Assembly: GCA_964458495.1 (NCBI GenBank)
Contig: CAYWJB010000002.1
Location: 1 to 64,000 of the forward strand
Reading direction: 5' to 3'
Origin: JANWVO01 sp964458495
Lineage (GTDB): Bacteria > Acidobacteriota > Terriglobia > Bryobacterales > Bryobacteraceae
Length of the DNA: 64,000 nucleotides
Under the pieces are notes generated by a model. That model saw nothing but the letters and a program-made list of their open reading frames with translations, searched no databases and had not been told where the DNA came from. How positions within the stretch are numbered: the stretch's first letter is position 1; every line of letters starts with the position of its first letter. Positions 1-7,653 of this stretch are shown piece by piece. Both the position numbers and the translations under genes were made by a program.

Positions 1-90
1 TGGTGGACAGGGGAGGATTCGAACCTCCGTAGCTCGCAAGGAGCGGCAGATTTACAGTCTGCTGCCATTAACCACTCGGCCACCTGTCCA
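1..90 (-). tRNA. tRNA-Tyr (GTA)
   Basis: Read on the minus strand, this is a class II tRNA with a long variable arm. The acceptor stem pairs TGGACAG at the 5' end with CTGTCCA at the 3' end, followed by a genome-encoded CCA (positions 1-3). The T arm holds GGTTCGAATCC. The anticodon stem GCAGA/TCTGC encloses the loop CTGTAAA, so the anticodon is GTA, which reads tyrosine codons. A TATATT hexamer on the minus strand at 123-128 is a possible -10 box, but no convincing -35 goes with it. Confidence 0.96.
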
Positions 91-438
91 CGCTGTGCCG
101 TCCGGGGCCGGGCGACGTTTTCAATATACCGCACAGCGGCGCGGGATGCATCATTGCCCGCGCCGGGCCACTGGAGAAAGCCGAGGCCGATGGCATCGCC
201 CCCACCAATGGGCAGGCGAAGCTGGTTGACAAGCCCTGCGGGCTCCGGTATAGTTCTGAAGTGTCGCACTTTCAATGATTTGTATTGAATCTGGAAGGCA
301 GCGGCCAGCACCGGTTTCCAGTTTGCGGCGAGTTTCGACCTTGCTCACCATCGTCAGCCACCCGAAAGTGCCGATTCGACCGCCGGCGACTGCGTCTGGA
401 ATGCCGGTGCAACTCGAGGCGTTTTCGGAGTCTGGGGC
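91..438. other. intergenic region between tRNA-Tyr and rpsA
   Basis: This 348-bp gap between divergent transcription units holds no credible gene. It contains the tRNA promoter region at its left, a consensus promoter for rpsA at 226-254, and then a leader of about 180 nt. Long leaders before rpsA are used for S1 autoregulation in other bacteria. Whether this one folds into such a structure was not established here. Confidence 0.6.
226..254 (+). promoter_or_regulatory. sigma-70-type promoter for rpsA operon
   Basis: TTGACA at 226-231 and TATAGT at 249-254 are separated by exactly 17 bp, which is close to perfect consensus. Transcription would start near 261 and run into rpsA at 439, and probably on into the HU/IHF gene. 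Confidence 0.75.
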
Positions 439-2211
439 ATGACCGGCAACCAGGAAGACCGCCCGGTGGAGTATCCCGCCAACGGCGAAGAGAACTACGA
501 GCAATTGCTGGACGACTACGGCCATCTGGCGCCGCCTGCAGAAGGCGAAGTGATGATGGGGCGCGTGCTGGAGGTGACGCCGGAAGGACTGATCGTCGAC
601 GTCGGGCTGAAGCAGGAAGGCTTCGTGCCCATCGCGCAGGTCTGCAACCCGGACGGGACGGTGAGCTACCAGGAGGGCGACTCCATCGAGGTGATGCTGG
701 ACCGGCGCGGCGAGATGGAGGGTTACATTCTGCTCTCGCACGAGCGCGCCCGCCGCATCGGCGCCTGGGAGACGCTCGACAAGGCCTACCGCGAAGGGCT
801 GATCGTCAGCGGGCGCATCACCGGGAGAGTGAAGGGCGGGCTGAGCGTGGACGTCGGCCTGCCGGCCTTCATGCCCTCCACGCAGGCCGATATCCGGCCC
901 GTGCACAACCTCGATGCGCTGATCGGCATGGACATCGCCGTCAAGGTGCTGAAGCTGAACCGGCGGCGGAACAACATTGTGGTTTCGCGGAAGGCCGCGC
1001 TGGAAGAGGAAGTCCACGCGCGAAAGGCGGCCCTGCTCGAACACTTGCAGGAGGGCGCGCTGGTCTCCGGCGTGGTGAAGAACCTCACCGAATACGGCGC
1101 CTTCATCGACCTGGGCGGCATCGACGGGCTGCTCCATGTCTCCGACATCTCCTATGGGCGTGTCGCGCATCCGCAGGACGTGCTGCACGTGGGCCAGGAG
1201 ATCACGGTCAAGGTGCTCAAGTTCGACCGCGAGAAGGAGCGGATTTCCCTGGGCCTGAAGCAGGTGGCGCCCGATCCTTGGGAAACAGTGGCCGAACGCT
1301 ACCATCCGGGCATGCGCGTCGTGGGGCGCGTGGTGAGCGTCACCGACTACGGAGCGTTCGTCGAGCTCGAGCCGGGCGTGGAGGGCCTGATTCACATCTC
1401 GGAGATGACCTGGAGCCGGCGGATGAAGCATCCGTCCAAGGTGGTGCGCGCCGGCGACAACGTGGAGAGCGTGGTGCTCGACGTCAGGCCGCAGGACCGG
1501 CGGATTTCGCTGGGGATCAAGCAACTGGAGCCGGATCCCTGGACGACGGTGGAACAGAGATACGCGGTGGGTAGCGTGGTGGAGGGCCGCGTCCGCAAGC
1601 TGGCCGACTTCGGCGCGTTCGTCGAGATCGAGGAAGGCATCGACGGGCTGGTGCACGTGTCGGACTTGTCGTGGTCGAAGCGCGTGCAGCATCCATCGGA
1701 GGTGCTGAAGAAAGGCCAGACGGTGCGCGCCGTGATCCTCAGCATCGATGCGCAGAACCGGCGCCTGTCGCTGGGCGTCAAGCAGTTGCAGCCCGACGCC
1801 TGGGAGACCTTCTTCCGCGGCCATGCGACAGGTGACATCGTGAAGGGCAGGCCGACGCGGGCGGCCAACTTCGGCGTCTTTGTCGAGCTGGCCCCGGGCG
1901 TGGAGGGGTTGTGCCACAACTCGGAGATCCCCGCCGAGATGCGAAAGCACTCCCCGCCCCTGCCCATCGGGGAAACCTTGAGCTTCCGGATCATCAAGCT
2001 GAACGAAGCCGAGAAACGGATCGGCTTGGCGCTGGTGACCGAGGAGGCCGAGAAAGAACTGGAGCGCCTGGGCGATTATCACCGCCAGGCGGCCGAAGCG
2101 ACGCAGCACATCGAGACGGCGCTGCACGGCGCCGGACCCGCGGCGCCTGCGGTGGAACATCCGCCCGCCGAGTCTACCGGAGAGGAACGGAAACAAGATG
2201 ACGAAAGCTGA
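439..2211 (+). CDS. rpsA: 30S ribosomal protein S1
   Basis: This 590-residue protein binds mRNA on the 30S subunit and helps translation start, especially on structured messages. Six S1 (OB-fold) repeats are visible, beginning near residues 35, 119, 205, 291, 377 and 464. Repeats 3 to 5 are the most typical, with the pattern YGAFIDLGG...GLLHVSD. The C-terminal 50 residues are polar and low in complexity. Length and repeat number match the six-domain S1 of Gram-negative bacteria. The ATG at 439 follows a short GGAG and is the first start in this open frame. A consensus promoter lies 185 bp upstream. The 3' end overlaps the HU/IHF gene by 14 bp, the same rpsA-ihf order known in Escherichia coli. 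Confidence 0.95.
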   Translation: MTGNQEDRPVEYPANGEENYEQLLDDYGHLAPPAEGEVMMGRVLEVTPEGLIVDVGLKQEGFVPIAQVCNPDGTVSYQEGDSIEVMLDRRGEMEGYILLSHERARRIGAWETLDKAYREGLIVSGRITGRVKGGLSVDVGLPAFMPSTQADIRPVHNLDALIGMDIAVKVLKLNRRRNNIVVSRKAALEEEVHARKAALLEHLQEGALVSGVVKNLTEYGAFIDLGGIDGLLHVSDISYGRVAHPQDVLHVGQEITVKVLKFDREKERISLGLKQVAPDPWETVAERYHPGMRVVGRVVSVTDYGAFVELEPGVEGLIHISEMTWSRRMKHPSKVVRAGDNVESVVLDVRPQDRRISLGIKQLEPDPWTTVEQRYAVGSVVEGRVRKLADFGAFVEIEEGIDGLVHVSDLSWSKRVQHPSEVLKKGQTVRAVILSIDAQNRRLSLGVKQLQPDAWETFFRGHATGDIVKGRPTRAANFGVFVELAPGVEGLCHNSEIPAEMRKHSPPLPIGETLSFRIIKLNEAEKRIGLALVTEEAEKELERLGDYHRQAAEATQHIETALHGAGPAAPAVEHPPAESTGEERKQDDES

Positions 2212-2503
2212 CCTGATTGAGGAAATTTCCCGTGTGTGCGAGTTCACTCGCAAGGATTCGGAGGTGATCGTCGAGGCGATCTTCGACAGCGTCGTGCGCG
2301 CCCTGCGTGAAGGCGACAAGATCGAGATCCGCGGTTTCGGCAGCTTCCGGACCCGGCAGCGGAACGCGCGCATCGGACGCAACCCGAAGACCGGCGCGCG
2401 GGTGGACGTGCCCGCCAAGCGGATCCCTTACTTCAAGCCGAGCAAGGAGCTGAAGGACCTCGTCAACCAGGAGCATCCTCCAGCCGCGCCTCCATCTGAA
2501 TAG
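2198..2503 (+). CDS. HU/IHF family DNA-bending protein
   Basis: This 101-residue histone-like protein bends DNA and should act as a dimer in the nucleoid. It starts MTKADLIEEI and has the family signature around GFGSF (residues 46-50). The beta-arm sequence is GRNPKTG, with the intercalating proline at residue 63. Its length and its position directly after rpsA resemble ihfB, but sequence alone does not separate IHF-alpha, IHF-beta and HU, so no symbol is given. The start overlaps the end of rpsA and has a GAGG-type ribosome site inside it, so the two genes are probably translationally coupled. The C-terminal tail is rich in proline and alanine. Confidence 0.9.
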   Translation: MTKADLIEEISRVCEFTRKDSEVIVEAIFDSVVRALREGDKIEIRGFGSFRTRQRNARIGRNPKTGARVDVPAKRIPYFKPSKELKDLVNQEHPPAAPPSE

Positions 2504-2522
2504 CCGCCCGGCGGATCCTGCC

Positions 2523-3008
2523 ATGGACCGGCTCTGGAGCCCCTGGCGATACCACTACGTCAGCACCGTCAGCCCGGGCGACGAGTGCATCTTCTGTGCG
2601 AAGCCGCGCGAGGACCGCGACGCGGAGAACCTGATCCTCTTCCGCGGGCGGCGCAACTACGCGCTTCTGAACCTGTTCCCGTACACGACCGGGCATCTGA
2701 TGATCACGCCTTACAGGCACGTGGCGCAGCTTGAGGATCTCGACGGGGAAGAAGCCGCCGAGCTGATGGAGCTGACGCGCGCCGCGGTGCGCCATCTCAA
2801 GACCGTGTACCGCCCGCAGGGGTTCAACCTGGGCATGAACCTCGGCGAGTGCGCCGGAGCGGGCATCGCCGGGCATCTGCACATGCATGTGCTGCCGCGC
2901 TGGACGGGCGACGCAAACTTCATGACCACCATCGCCGAAACGCGGGTGATGCCCGAGGATCTGGGCGAGACGTGGCGCAAGCTTTCGGCCGCGTTCCGCG
3001 GCGCCTGA
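2523..3008 (+). CDS. HIT domain nucleotide hydrolase/phosphorylase
   Basis: This 161-residue protein belongs to the histidine-triad superfamily, which hydrolyses or phosphorolyses nucleotide conjugates such as diadenosine tetraphosphate. The catalytic triad is clear: histidines at residues 118, 120 and 122 within GHLHMHVLPRW. A CIFC pair at residues 22-25 is the zinc-type cysteine pair seen in the Ap4A phosphorylase-like branch. The N-terminus (MDRLWSPWRYHYV) is also typical of that branch. It sits 19 bp after the HU/IHF gene on the same strand. The true substrate is unknown. Confidence 0.88.
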   Translation: MDRLWSPWRYHYVSTVSPGDECIFCAKPREDRDAENLILFRGRRNYALLNLFPYTTGHLMITPYRHVAQLEDLDGEEAAELMELTRAAVRHLKTVYRPQGFNLGMNLGECAGAGIAGHLHMHVLPRWTGDANFMTTIAETRVMPEDLGETWRKLSAAFRGA

Positions 3009-3045
3009 GCCGCGGGGCCGGCGCGATACTGGAAGCGGGCAGGCC

Positions 3046-3963
3046 GTGATCGTTTCCGCCAGCTACCGCACCGATATCCCCGCCTTCTACTCCGAGTGGT
3101 TCCTGCGCCGGCTGAAGGAGGGCTTCGCGCTGGTGCGCAATCCGTATTCGGCGCAGTTGTACCGCGTCGACCTGCGGCCGCAGCGCGTCACCGGCATCGT
3201 CTTCTGGACGCGGAATTTCGGGCCGTTGCTGGAACACCTGGACTGGCTGCGCGCCCTCGGGCGCCCGTTTGTGGTGCAGTTCACGGTCACAAATTACCCT
3301 CGCGCGATCGAGCCTGCAGTGATCCCGGCGGAGAAGGCGGTCGCCCAAATGCACCGGCTGGCGCGCGAAGTGCATGCGCTGTGTCCCGTGTGGCGCTACG
3401 ATCCGGTGCTGGCCACCTCCTTGACGCCGGCGGAATTCCACATCGGGAATTTCGCACAGCTGGCAGCGGCGCTGGAGGGCGCGACGGACGAGGTGGTGAT
3501 CAGCTTTGCACAAATTTACGACAAGTCGCGCCGCAACCTGAATGCGGCGGCGCAGAAGCACGGCTTCCAGTGGTGGGACCCGCCCGGTGAGTGGAAGCGC
3601 GAGCTGGCCGCGCGGCTGGCCGAAGTGGCGCGCCGTCACGGCATGAGACTGGCAATCTGCTCGCAGCCGGATTATCTGGCTCCGGGCGCGGAGGAAGCGC
3701 GCTGCGTGGATGCGCGGCGGCTGGCGCGCATCAGCGGCGAGCCGCTGGAGGCGCCGCTGAAGGGCAACCGTCCGGGCTGCGCCTGTCACGAGTCGCGCGA
3801 TATCGGCGAATACGACACCTGCCCGCACGGGTGCCTGTATTGCTACGCGGTGCGGCGCCGCCGCGTGGCGCTGGCGCGCTACCGGGCGCATGACCCGGCC
3901 TCGCCATCGCTGCTACCGCTGGCCGGGGAGCCGCCCGCGCTTCTGCCGCTGCTGGCGCCGTAA
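3046..3963 (+). CDS. DUF1848 family protein, possible Fe-S/radical SAM-like
   Basis: This 305-residue protein matches the DUF1848 pattern: it opens with IVSASYRTDIPAFYSEW and has the VFWTRN motif about 50 residues in. The GTG at 3046 gives exactly that N-terminus. Near the C-terminus is a cysteine cluster: C245, C247, then C259-x3-C263-x2-C266 in CPHGCLYCYA. The x3-x2 spacing is the one that binds the 4Fe-4S cluster of radical SAM enzymes, but here it lies at the C-terminal end rather than the N-terminal end. Function is not known; iron-sulfur binding is an inference. It follows the HIT gene by 37 bp and may be cotranscribed. Confidence 0.78.
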   Translation: MIVSASYRTDIPAFYSEWFLRRLKEGFALVRNPYSAQLYRVDLRPQRVTGIVFWTRNFGPLLEHLDWLRALGRPFVVQFTVTNYPRAIEPAVIPAEKAVAQMHRLAREVHALCPVWRYDPVLATSLTPAEFHIGNFAQLAAALEGATDEVVISFAQIYDKSRRNLNAAAQKHGFQWWDPPGEWKRELAARLAEVARRHGMRLAICSQPDYLAPGAEEARCVDARRLARISGEPLEAPLKGNRPGCACHESRDIGEYDTCPHGCLYCYAVRRRRVALARYRAHDPASPSLLPLAGEPPALLPLLAP

Positions 3964-3980
3964 GGTGCCGGGACGAAAAG

Positions 3981-4008
3981 AAAGAGCCTCCCTCGGGGGA
4001 GGCCCTTT
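3981..4008 (-). terminator. rho-independent terminator for PEP-CTERM gene
   Basis: GCCTCCC at 3986-3992 pairs with GGGAGGC at 3997-4003 around a 4-nt loop, and AAAG/CTTT extends the stem. On the minus strand the stem is followed by TCTTTCTTTT, so it mainly serves the PEP-CTERM gene ending at 4040. It may also stop readthrough from the DUF1848 gene on the other strand. Confidence 0.7.
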
Positions 4009-4039
4009 CCGGCAAAGAATGTCGCGTACGCGAGGCGGC

Positions 4040-4729
4040 TTATGCCTTGCGGCGGCGGGCCAGCAGCCCGAGTCCGATCAGGCCGAGGCCGAGCATGGCA
4101 TAGGTGCCCGGCTCGGGAACCGGCTCGTACTTGAACTGAACCAGCGAGTAGTCGGACTGGTTGGTGCAAGGGCCGCTGCCGCAGGTTCCGGGCAGCGCCG
4201 TGAACTGGATGCTCGTAATGTCATTCAACAAACCGAAGGGATTGTCCACGCGCCAGACGGCAGCGCCGGAGGAAGTGGACGGAGAGAGGTTGGTGACAGT
4301 ACCCGGCCCGGACCACACGGTGGGGCTTCCGAAGTAATTGGTCAGCGTGTAGGACTGTGTCCCGAGGCTATTGCTGGTAATGGTGACCTGCGCCACCTCC
4401 TGCACGTCATTGAACTCCGGCCCGTCGAACAAAAAGCCGACCGTGAACGAAGGCACATGGAAGGTCAAGCCCGGGCTGATGGACCCGGTCAGGAATTCCT
4501 GGATGTCGATTTCTCCGGCCGTTCCTCCCGAGATTCCGACGCCTGTATAGCCGGCTACGGTCTTCAGCTGGAAGTTGCCTGGGGCCGACGTCCATGTGAT
4601 GTGGTGGATGGTTTGATTGTTCAGGCCGTTGGTGAAATCGCCTGCGTTGATCGTGATCACAGTGGCGCTGGCGGGCAGAGAGGCCGCAAGCCAGGCCAAT
4701 CCGGCAAAGGCTGAAAACATCTTGCTCAT
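4040..4729 (-). CDS. PEP-CTERM sorting domain exported protein
   Basis: This 229-residue exported protein has a signal peptide (MSKMFSAFAGLAWLAASLPASA) and ends in a PEP-CTERM anchor. The anchor is VPEPGTYAMLGLG, then a short hydrophobic helix and ARRRK. Such anchors are cut and processed by an exosortase, placing the protein in the envelope or extracellular matrix. The body is beta-rich, with Asn, Thr, Ser and Gly in abundance and a Cys pair in GTCGSGPC. The chosen ATG at 4727-4729 has an AGGAGGAG ribosome site just upstream; a longer reading frame upstream lacks one. No exosortase gene is in this window. The function of the body is unknown. Confidence 0.85.
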   Translation of the reverse strand: MSKMFSAFAGLAWLAASLPASATVITINAGDFTNGLNNQTIHHITWTSAPGNFQLKTVAGYTGVGISGGTAGEIDIQEFLTGSISPGLTFHVPSFTVGFLFDGPEFNDVQEVAQVTITSNSLGTQSYTLTNYFGSPTVWSGPGTVTNLSPSTSSGAAVWRVDNPFGLLNDITSIQFTALPGTCGSGPCTNQSDYSLVQFKYEPVPEPGTYAMLGLGLIGLGLLARRRKA

Positions 4730-4984
4730 GAACTGCTCCTCCTTAGAGCGGCCGGCGTCCGCAGTTCCCTGCCCCGGCAGGGGCTGCCAGCCACACTGCA
4801 AGGCAAGGCTGAGCGACGCCGGTTCCCAGTGTGGGCAACTGTCCTGAATCAGCCAATAGACCGCTCCGCCGGCTTGTACTGGCCGCGGGCGCCCACGGCA
4901 CTAAAACCGGCGTCTGGAACTGTTCCGGGACAAAAAGAGACGGGCTTGTCATGAACTCGCGGCGGGATCTACAAAGGAGATGAC

Positions 4985-6400
4985 ATGCGCGAACCGTATC
5001 TTCGGATCACCCGCAGAGCACTGATGGCAACGGCGCCGCTCTGGCGGCTGGCGCAGGCGGCGGGGCCAGCTGCGTCCGGCTTGAACGACCCCTGGCGGGC
5101 AGCGGCGGAGATCGCGGGGCGGATTCGCGCACCGCAGTTTCCGGAGCGTGGCTTCGATGCCAGGAAGTTCGGTGCGCACGGCGACGGCGCACACGATTGC
5201 ACGGAGGCCCTCGCCCGGGCTATCCATGCCTGCCACGCGGCGGGCGGCGGCCGCGTGATCGTGCCAAAGGGCGTCTGGGCCACCGGCCCGGTGCACCTGC
5301 TGTCGGGCGTGAACCTGCATCTGGAAGAAGGCGCGACGCTGCGCTTCTCGACCGATCCGAAGCGGTACCTGCCGCTCGTGCCGTCGTTCTGGGAAGGGAT
5401 GGAGTGCCGCAACTATTCGGCGCTGATCTACGCGCTGGGGCAGCGGGACATCGCCGTCACCGGCGCGGGCGTGTTGGACGGGAGCGCCGACTGCGAACAC
5501 TGGTGGCCGTGGAAAGGCCGCACGAATTGCGGCTGGTCGAAAGGGCAGCCGCACCAGGGTCCGGCGCGGGACCGTCTCATCCGGATGGTGGAGGAGGGCG
5601 TGCCACCGGAGCAGCGCGTCTTCGGCGAGGGCGCTTATCTCCGGCCGAATTTCGTTCAGTTTCTGCGTTGCCGCAACGTGCTGGTAGAGGGAGTCACGAT
5701 CCTCAACTCGCCGATGTGGGAGATCCATCCTGTGCTGTGCGAAAACGTCACCGTGCGCGGGGTGACAGTGGTCTCGCACGGTCCGAACAACGACGGCTGC
5801 GACCCGGAGTGCTCGCGCGACGTGCTGATCGAGAACTGCCTGTTCGACACCGGCGACGACTGCATCGCCATCAAGAGCGGGCGCAACGCCGACGGGCGGC
5901 GGCTGGCTGCGCCGAGCGAGAACATTCTGATCCGGAATTGTGTGATGAAGGACGGCCACGGGGGCGTTACCATCGGCAGCGAGATCAGCGGCGGCGCGCG
6001 GCACGTTTACGCCGAACGTTGCCGCATGGACAGCCCGAACCTGGACCGGGTTCTGCGGCTGAAAACCAACGCCATGCGCGGCGGCGTCATCGAACACGTC
6101 TACATGCGGGATATCGAGGTCGGGCAGGTCGCTGACGCGGTGCTCCACATCGACTTCTTTTACGAGGAGGGGCCGAACGGCCCGCACCTGCCCGCGGTGC
6201 GCCGCATCGAAATGGAAAACATCCGCTGCCGCAAGACGCGCTACGGGGTCTACATCCGGGGCTTCGAGAAGAGCCCGGTCAGCGACGTCAGCCTGCGCGA
6301 CTGGCAGGTGGGCGAAGCGCCCGGCGGGAACGTGATCGAGCACGCCCGCAGTGTGCGCGCCGAGCGCGTGCGGATCGCCGGAAAGGACGTCCAACTGTAG
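4985..6400 (+). CDS. Tat-exported glycoside hydrolase family 28 (polygalacturonase-like)
   Basis: This 471-residue GH28 enzyme hydrolyses pectin-type galacturonans or rhamnogalacturonans using a right-handed beta-helix. All GH28 signatures are visible: NNDGCD at residues 268-273, TGDDCIAIKSG with the aspartate pair D291/D292, GHGG with H325, and RLK ending at K360. The N-terminus (RITRRALMATAPLW) looks like a twin-arginine signal, so export is likely. The ATG follows AAAGGAGA at a good distance. It is divergent from the PEP-CTERM gene across a 255-bp gap where I found no clear promoter. The exact substrate cannot be read from sequence. Confidence 0.92.
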   Translation: MREPYLRITRRALMATAPLWRLAQAAGPAASGLNDPWRAAAEIAGRIRAPQFPERGFDARKFGAHGDGAHDCTEALARAIHACHAAGGGRVIVPKGVWATGPVHLLSGVNLHLEEGATLRFSTDPKRYLPLVPSFWEGMECRNYSALIYALGQRDIAVTGAGVLDGSADCEHWWPWKGRTNCGWSKGQPHQGPARDRLIRMVEEGVPPEQRVFGEGAYLRPNFVQFLRCRNVLVEGVTILNSPMWEIHPVLCENVTVRGVTVVSHGPNNDGCDPECSRDVLIENCLFDTGDDCIAIKSGRNADGRRLAAPSENILIRNCVMKDGHGGVTIGSEISGGARHVYAERCRMDSPNLDRVLRLKTNAMRGGVIEHVYMRDIEVGQVADAVLHIDFFYEEGPNGPHLPAVRRIEMENIRCRKTRYGVYIRGFEKSPVSDVSLRDWQVGEAPGGNVIEHARSVRAERVRIAGKDVQL

Positions 6401-6409
6401 GCGCGGGCG

Positions 6410-6967
6410 TCAGATGTTGTCGCCGAAGGGCTCCGACTCCCGCTTCTTTTCCAGATAGCGCTCGCGCGCGTCGAGGATCGCCCGGCGCGCCTCGCGCGGA
6501 CCGCCCCATCCCTGCGTGGTGGCGACGCGTCCCTCGAGCTCCTTGTAAATGCTGAAGAAGTGCTCCAGTTCGCGGCGCACGTGGGGAAATACCTGGTCGA
6601 TGGTGTGGATCTCGTCGTAGCGCGGGTTGCGCGTGGGCACGGCGATGATCTTCTCGTCCATCTCGTCGCGGTCCACCATGCGGAGCAGCCCGATGGGGCG
6701 GACCTCAATGAGGCAGCCGGTAAAGCTGGGCTCGTTGACCAGGGCGAGCACGTCCAGCGGGTCGCCGTCTTCGGCGAGGGTGCCCGGAATAAAGCCATAG
6801 TCGCCCGGGTAGTGCATGGGCGAATACAGGGCGCGGTCCAGCCGGAAGACGCCCAGCTTGCCGTCGTACTCGACCTTGTTGGCGGAGTTCTTCGGGATCT
6901 CGACGATCATCCGGACCAGCTCGGGGCATTCGGGTCCGGGATCGAGGTCGTAAAGCTTCGGATACAC
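6410..6967 (-). CDS. ppa: inorganic pyrophosphatase
   Basis: This soluble family I pyrophosphatase of about 185 residues hydrolyses PPi to phosphate in the cytoplasm, pulling biosynthetic reactions forward. The metal-binding signature DGDPLDVL is present, as are EYDGKLGVFRLDR and HYPGDYGFIPGT. The C-terminal HFFSIYKELEG segment is also typical. The start is uncertain: the GTG at 6965-6967 lies just before the conserved region but has no clear ribosome site. The frame stays open to a TTG at 7048, which would add 27 residues of unlikely sequence. It is convergent with the GH28 gene (10-bp gap) and divergent from the dcw promoter. Confidence 0.9.
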   Translation of the reverse strand: MYPKLYDLDPGPECPELVRMIVEIPKNSANKVEYDGKLGVFRLDRALYSPMHYPGDYGFIPGTLAEDGDPLDVLALVNEPSFTGCLIEVRPIGLLRMVDRDEMDEKIIAVPTRNPRYDEIHTIDQVFPHVRRELEHFFSIYKELEGRVATTQGWGGPREARRAILDARERYLEKKRESEPFGDNI

Positions 6968-7067
6968 AAAAGTCAATGTAGCAGAGACAAAGGGGTGCGT
7001 CCACGGGCCACTGGGGCGAAGAAAAGGAAAACAAAGGAGATAGCGCAAAATTGTTGGTGGAAATCTC

Positions 7068-7097
7068 TTGCATTGCCGGGGCGAATGGACGTAGGAT
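7068..7097 (+). promoter_or_regulatory. promoter of the dcw cluster (mraZp)
   Basis: TTGCAT at 7068-7073 and TAGGAT at 7092-7097 lie 18 bp apart, about 50 bp before mraZ. TGG-containing motifs lie upstream (GTTGGTGG at 7053-7060) and downstream (GTGGCCC from about 7105). These could be MraZ boxes, since MraZ represses its own promoter through TGGG-type repeats in other bacteria, but the repeat pattern here is not regular. Confidence 0.6.
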
Positions 7098-7146
7098 CAT
7101 TACACGGTGGCCCAAAAAGGCCCATCGGTGACCGATTCGGACCGAA

Positions 7147-7647
7147 ATGGAAGGACAGAATTCAGTCCCGCCGTCTCCTACGCCGCCTTCGGTGCAGGGG
7201 AGTTTGCGCGCCCCGCTGGGCTTCCATACGGGCAAGGTGGACTCAGCGGGCAGGCTGAAGCTCCCCGCCCGGTATCAGGACTACCTGGGCAAGCTGGCGG
7301 ACCGGCGCCTGTTCGTGACGGAGCATAAGGGTCTGGCGCGGATCTTCACCAACGGGAGTTGGGAGAAGACGCTGGAGCGCATCACCGACCCGGCGATGAA
7401 GCGGCGGTTTGCGTTTCGGGCGGAGGCGGCAGGCGGCGAGGTCGACATCGACCCGCAGGGCCGCATCACGCTGCCCCAGCAGTTGCGCAAGGAGATGGGG
7501 CTGGAGGAGAAGGCCGTCCAGTTGCGATTTTACGAGGACGTAATCACGATCTACCCGCAGGAGCGGTACGAAGAGGAACTGAACCGGGTGAAGCAGTTCG
7601 AGGCCAGCGACCTCGAACGGCTGACCGAGATGGGCATCGATTTCTGA
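7147..7647 (+). CDS. mraZ: transcriptional regulator MraZ
   Basis: This 166-residue regulator is the first gene of the division and cell-wall cluster, where its family represses or tunes the cluster promoter. Two SpoVT/AbrB-like half-domains are visible: DSAGRLKLPARY at residues 32-43 and DPQGRITLPQQLR at 102-114. The N-terminus is about 20 residues longer than in typical MraZ, which begins only a few residues before the first motif. An internal start cannot be excluded, but no better ribosome site was seen. It is followed 6 bp later by rsmH, the conserved order. Confidence 0.92.
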   Translation: MEGQNSVPPSPTPPSVQGSLRAPLGFHTGKVDSAGRLKLPARYQDYLGKLADRRLFVTEHKGLARIFTNGSWEKTLERITDPAMKRRFAFRAEAAGGEVDIDPQGRITLPQQLRKEMGLEEKAVQLRFYEDVITIYPQERYEEELNRVKQFEASDLERLTEMGIDF

Positions 7648-7653
7648 TGTGGC

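Noticed and set aside
1..90. tRNA-Tyr as an integration site for a mobile element
   Set aside because: No integrase, no repeat of the tRNA 3' end and no element genes are visible on the inside of the window.
3046..3963. Spore photoproduct lyase-like DNA repair enzyme
   Set aside because: The cysteine spacing is suggestive, but the cluster is at the wrong end and the N-terminal motifs match DUF1848 instead.
4767..4782. CCCTGCC-CC-GGCAGGG palindrome upstream of the PEP-CTERM gene as an operator
   Set aside because: Short G+C palindromes are frequent in this sequence, and there is no promoter nearby to give it meaning.
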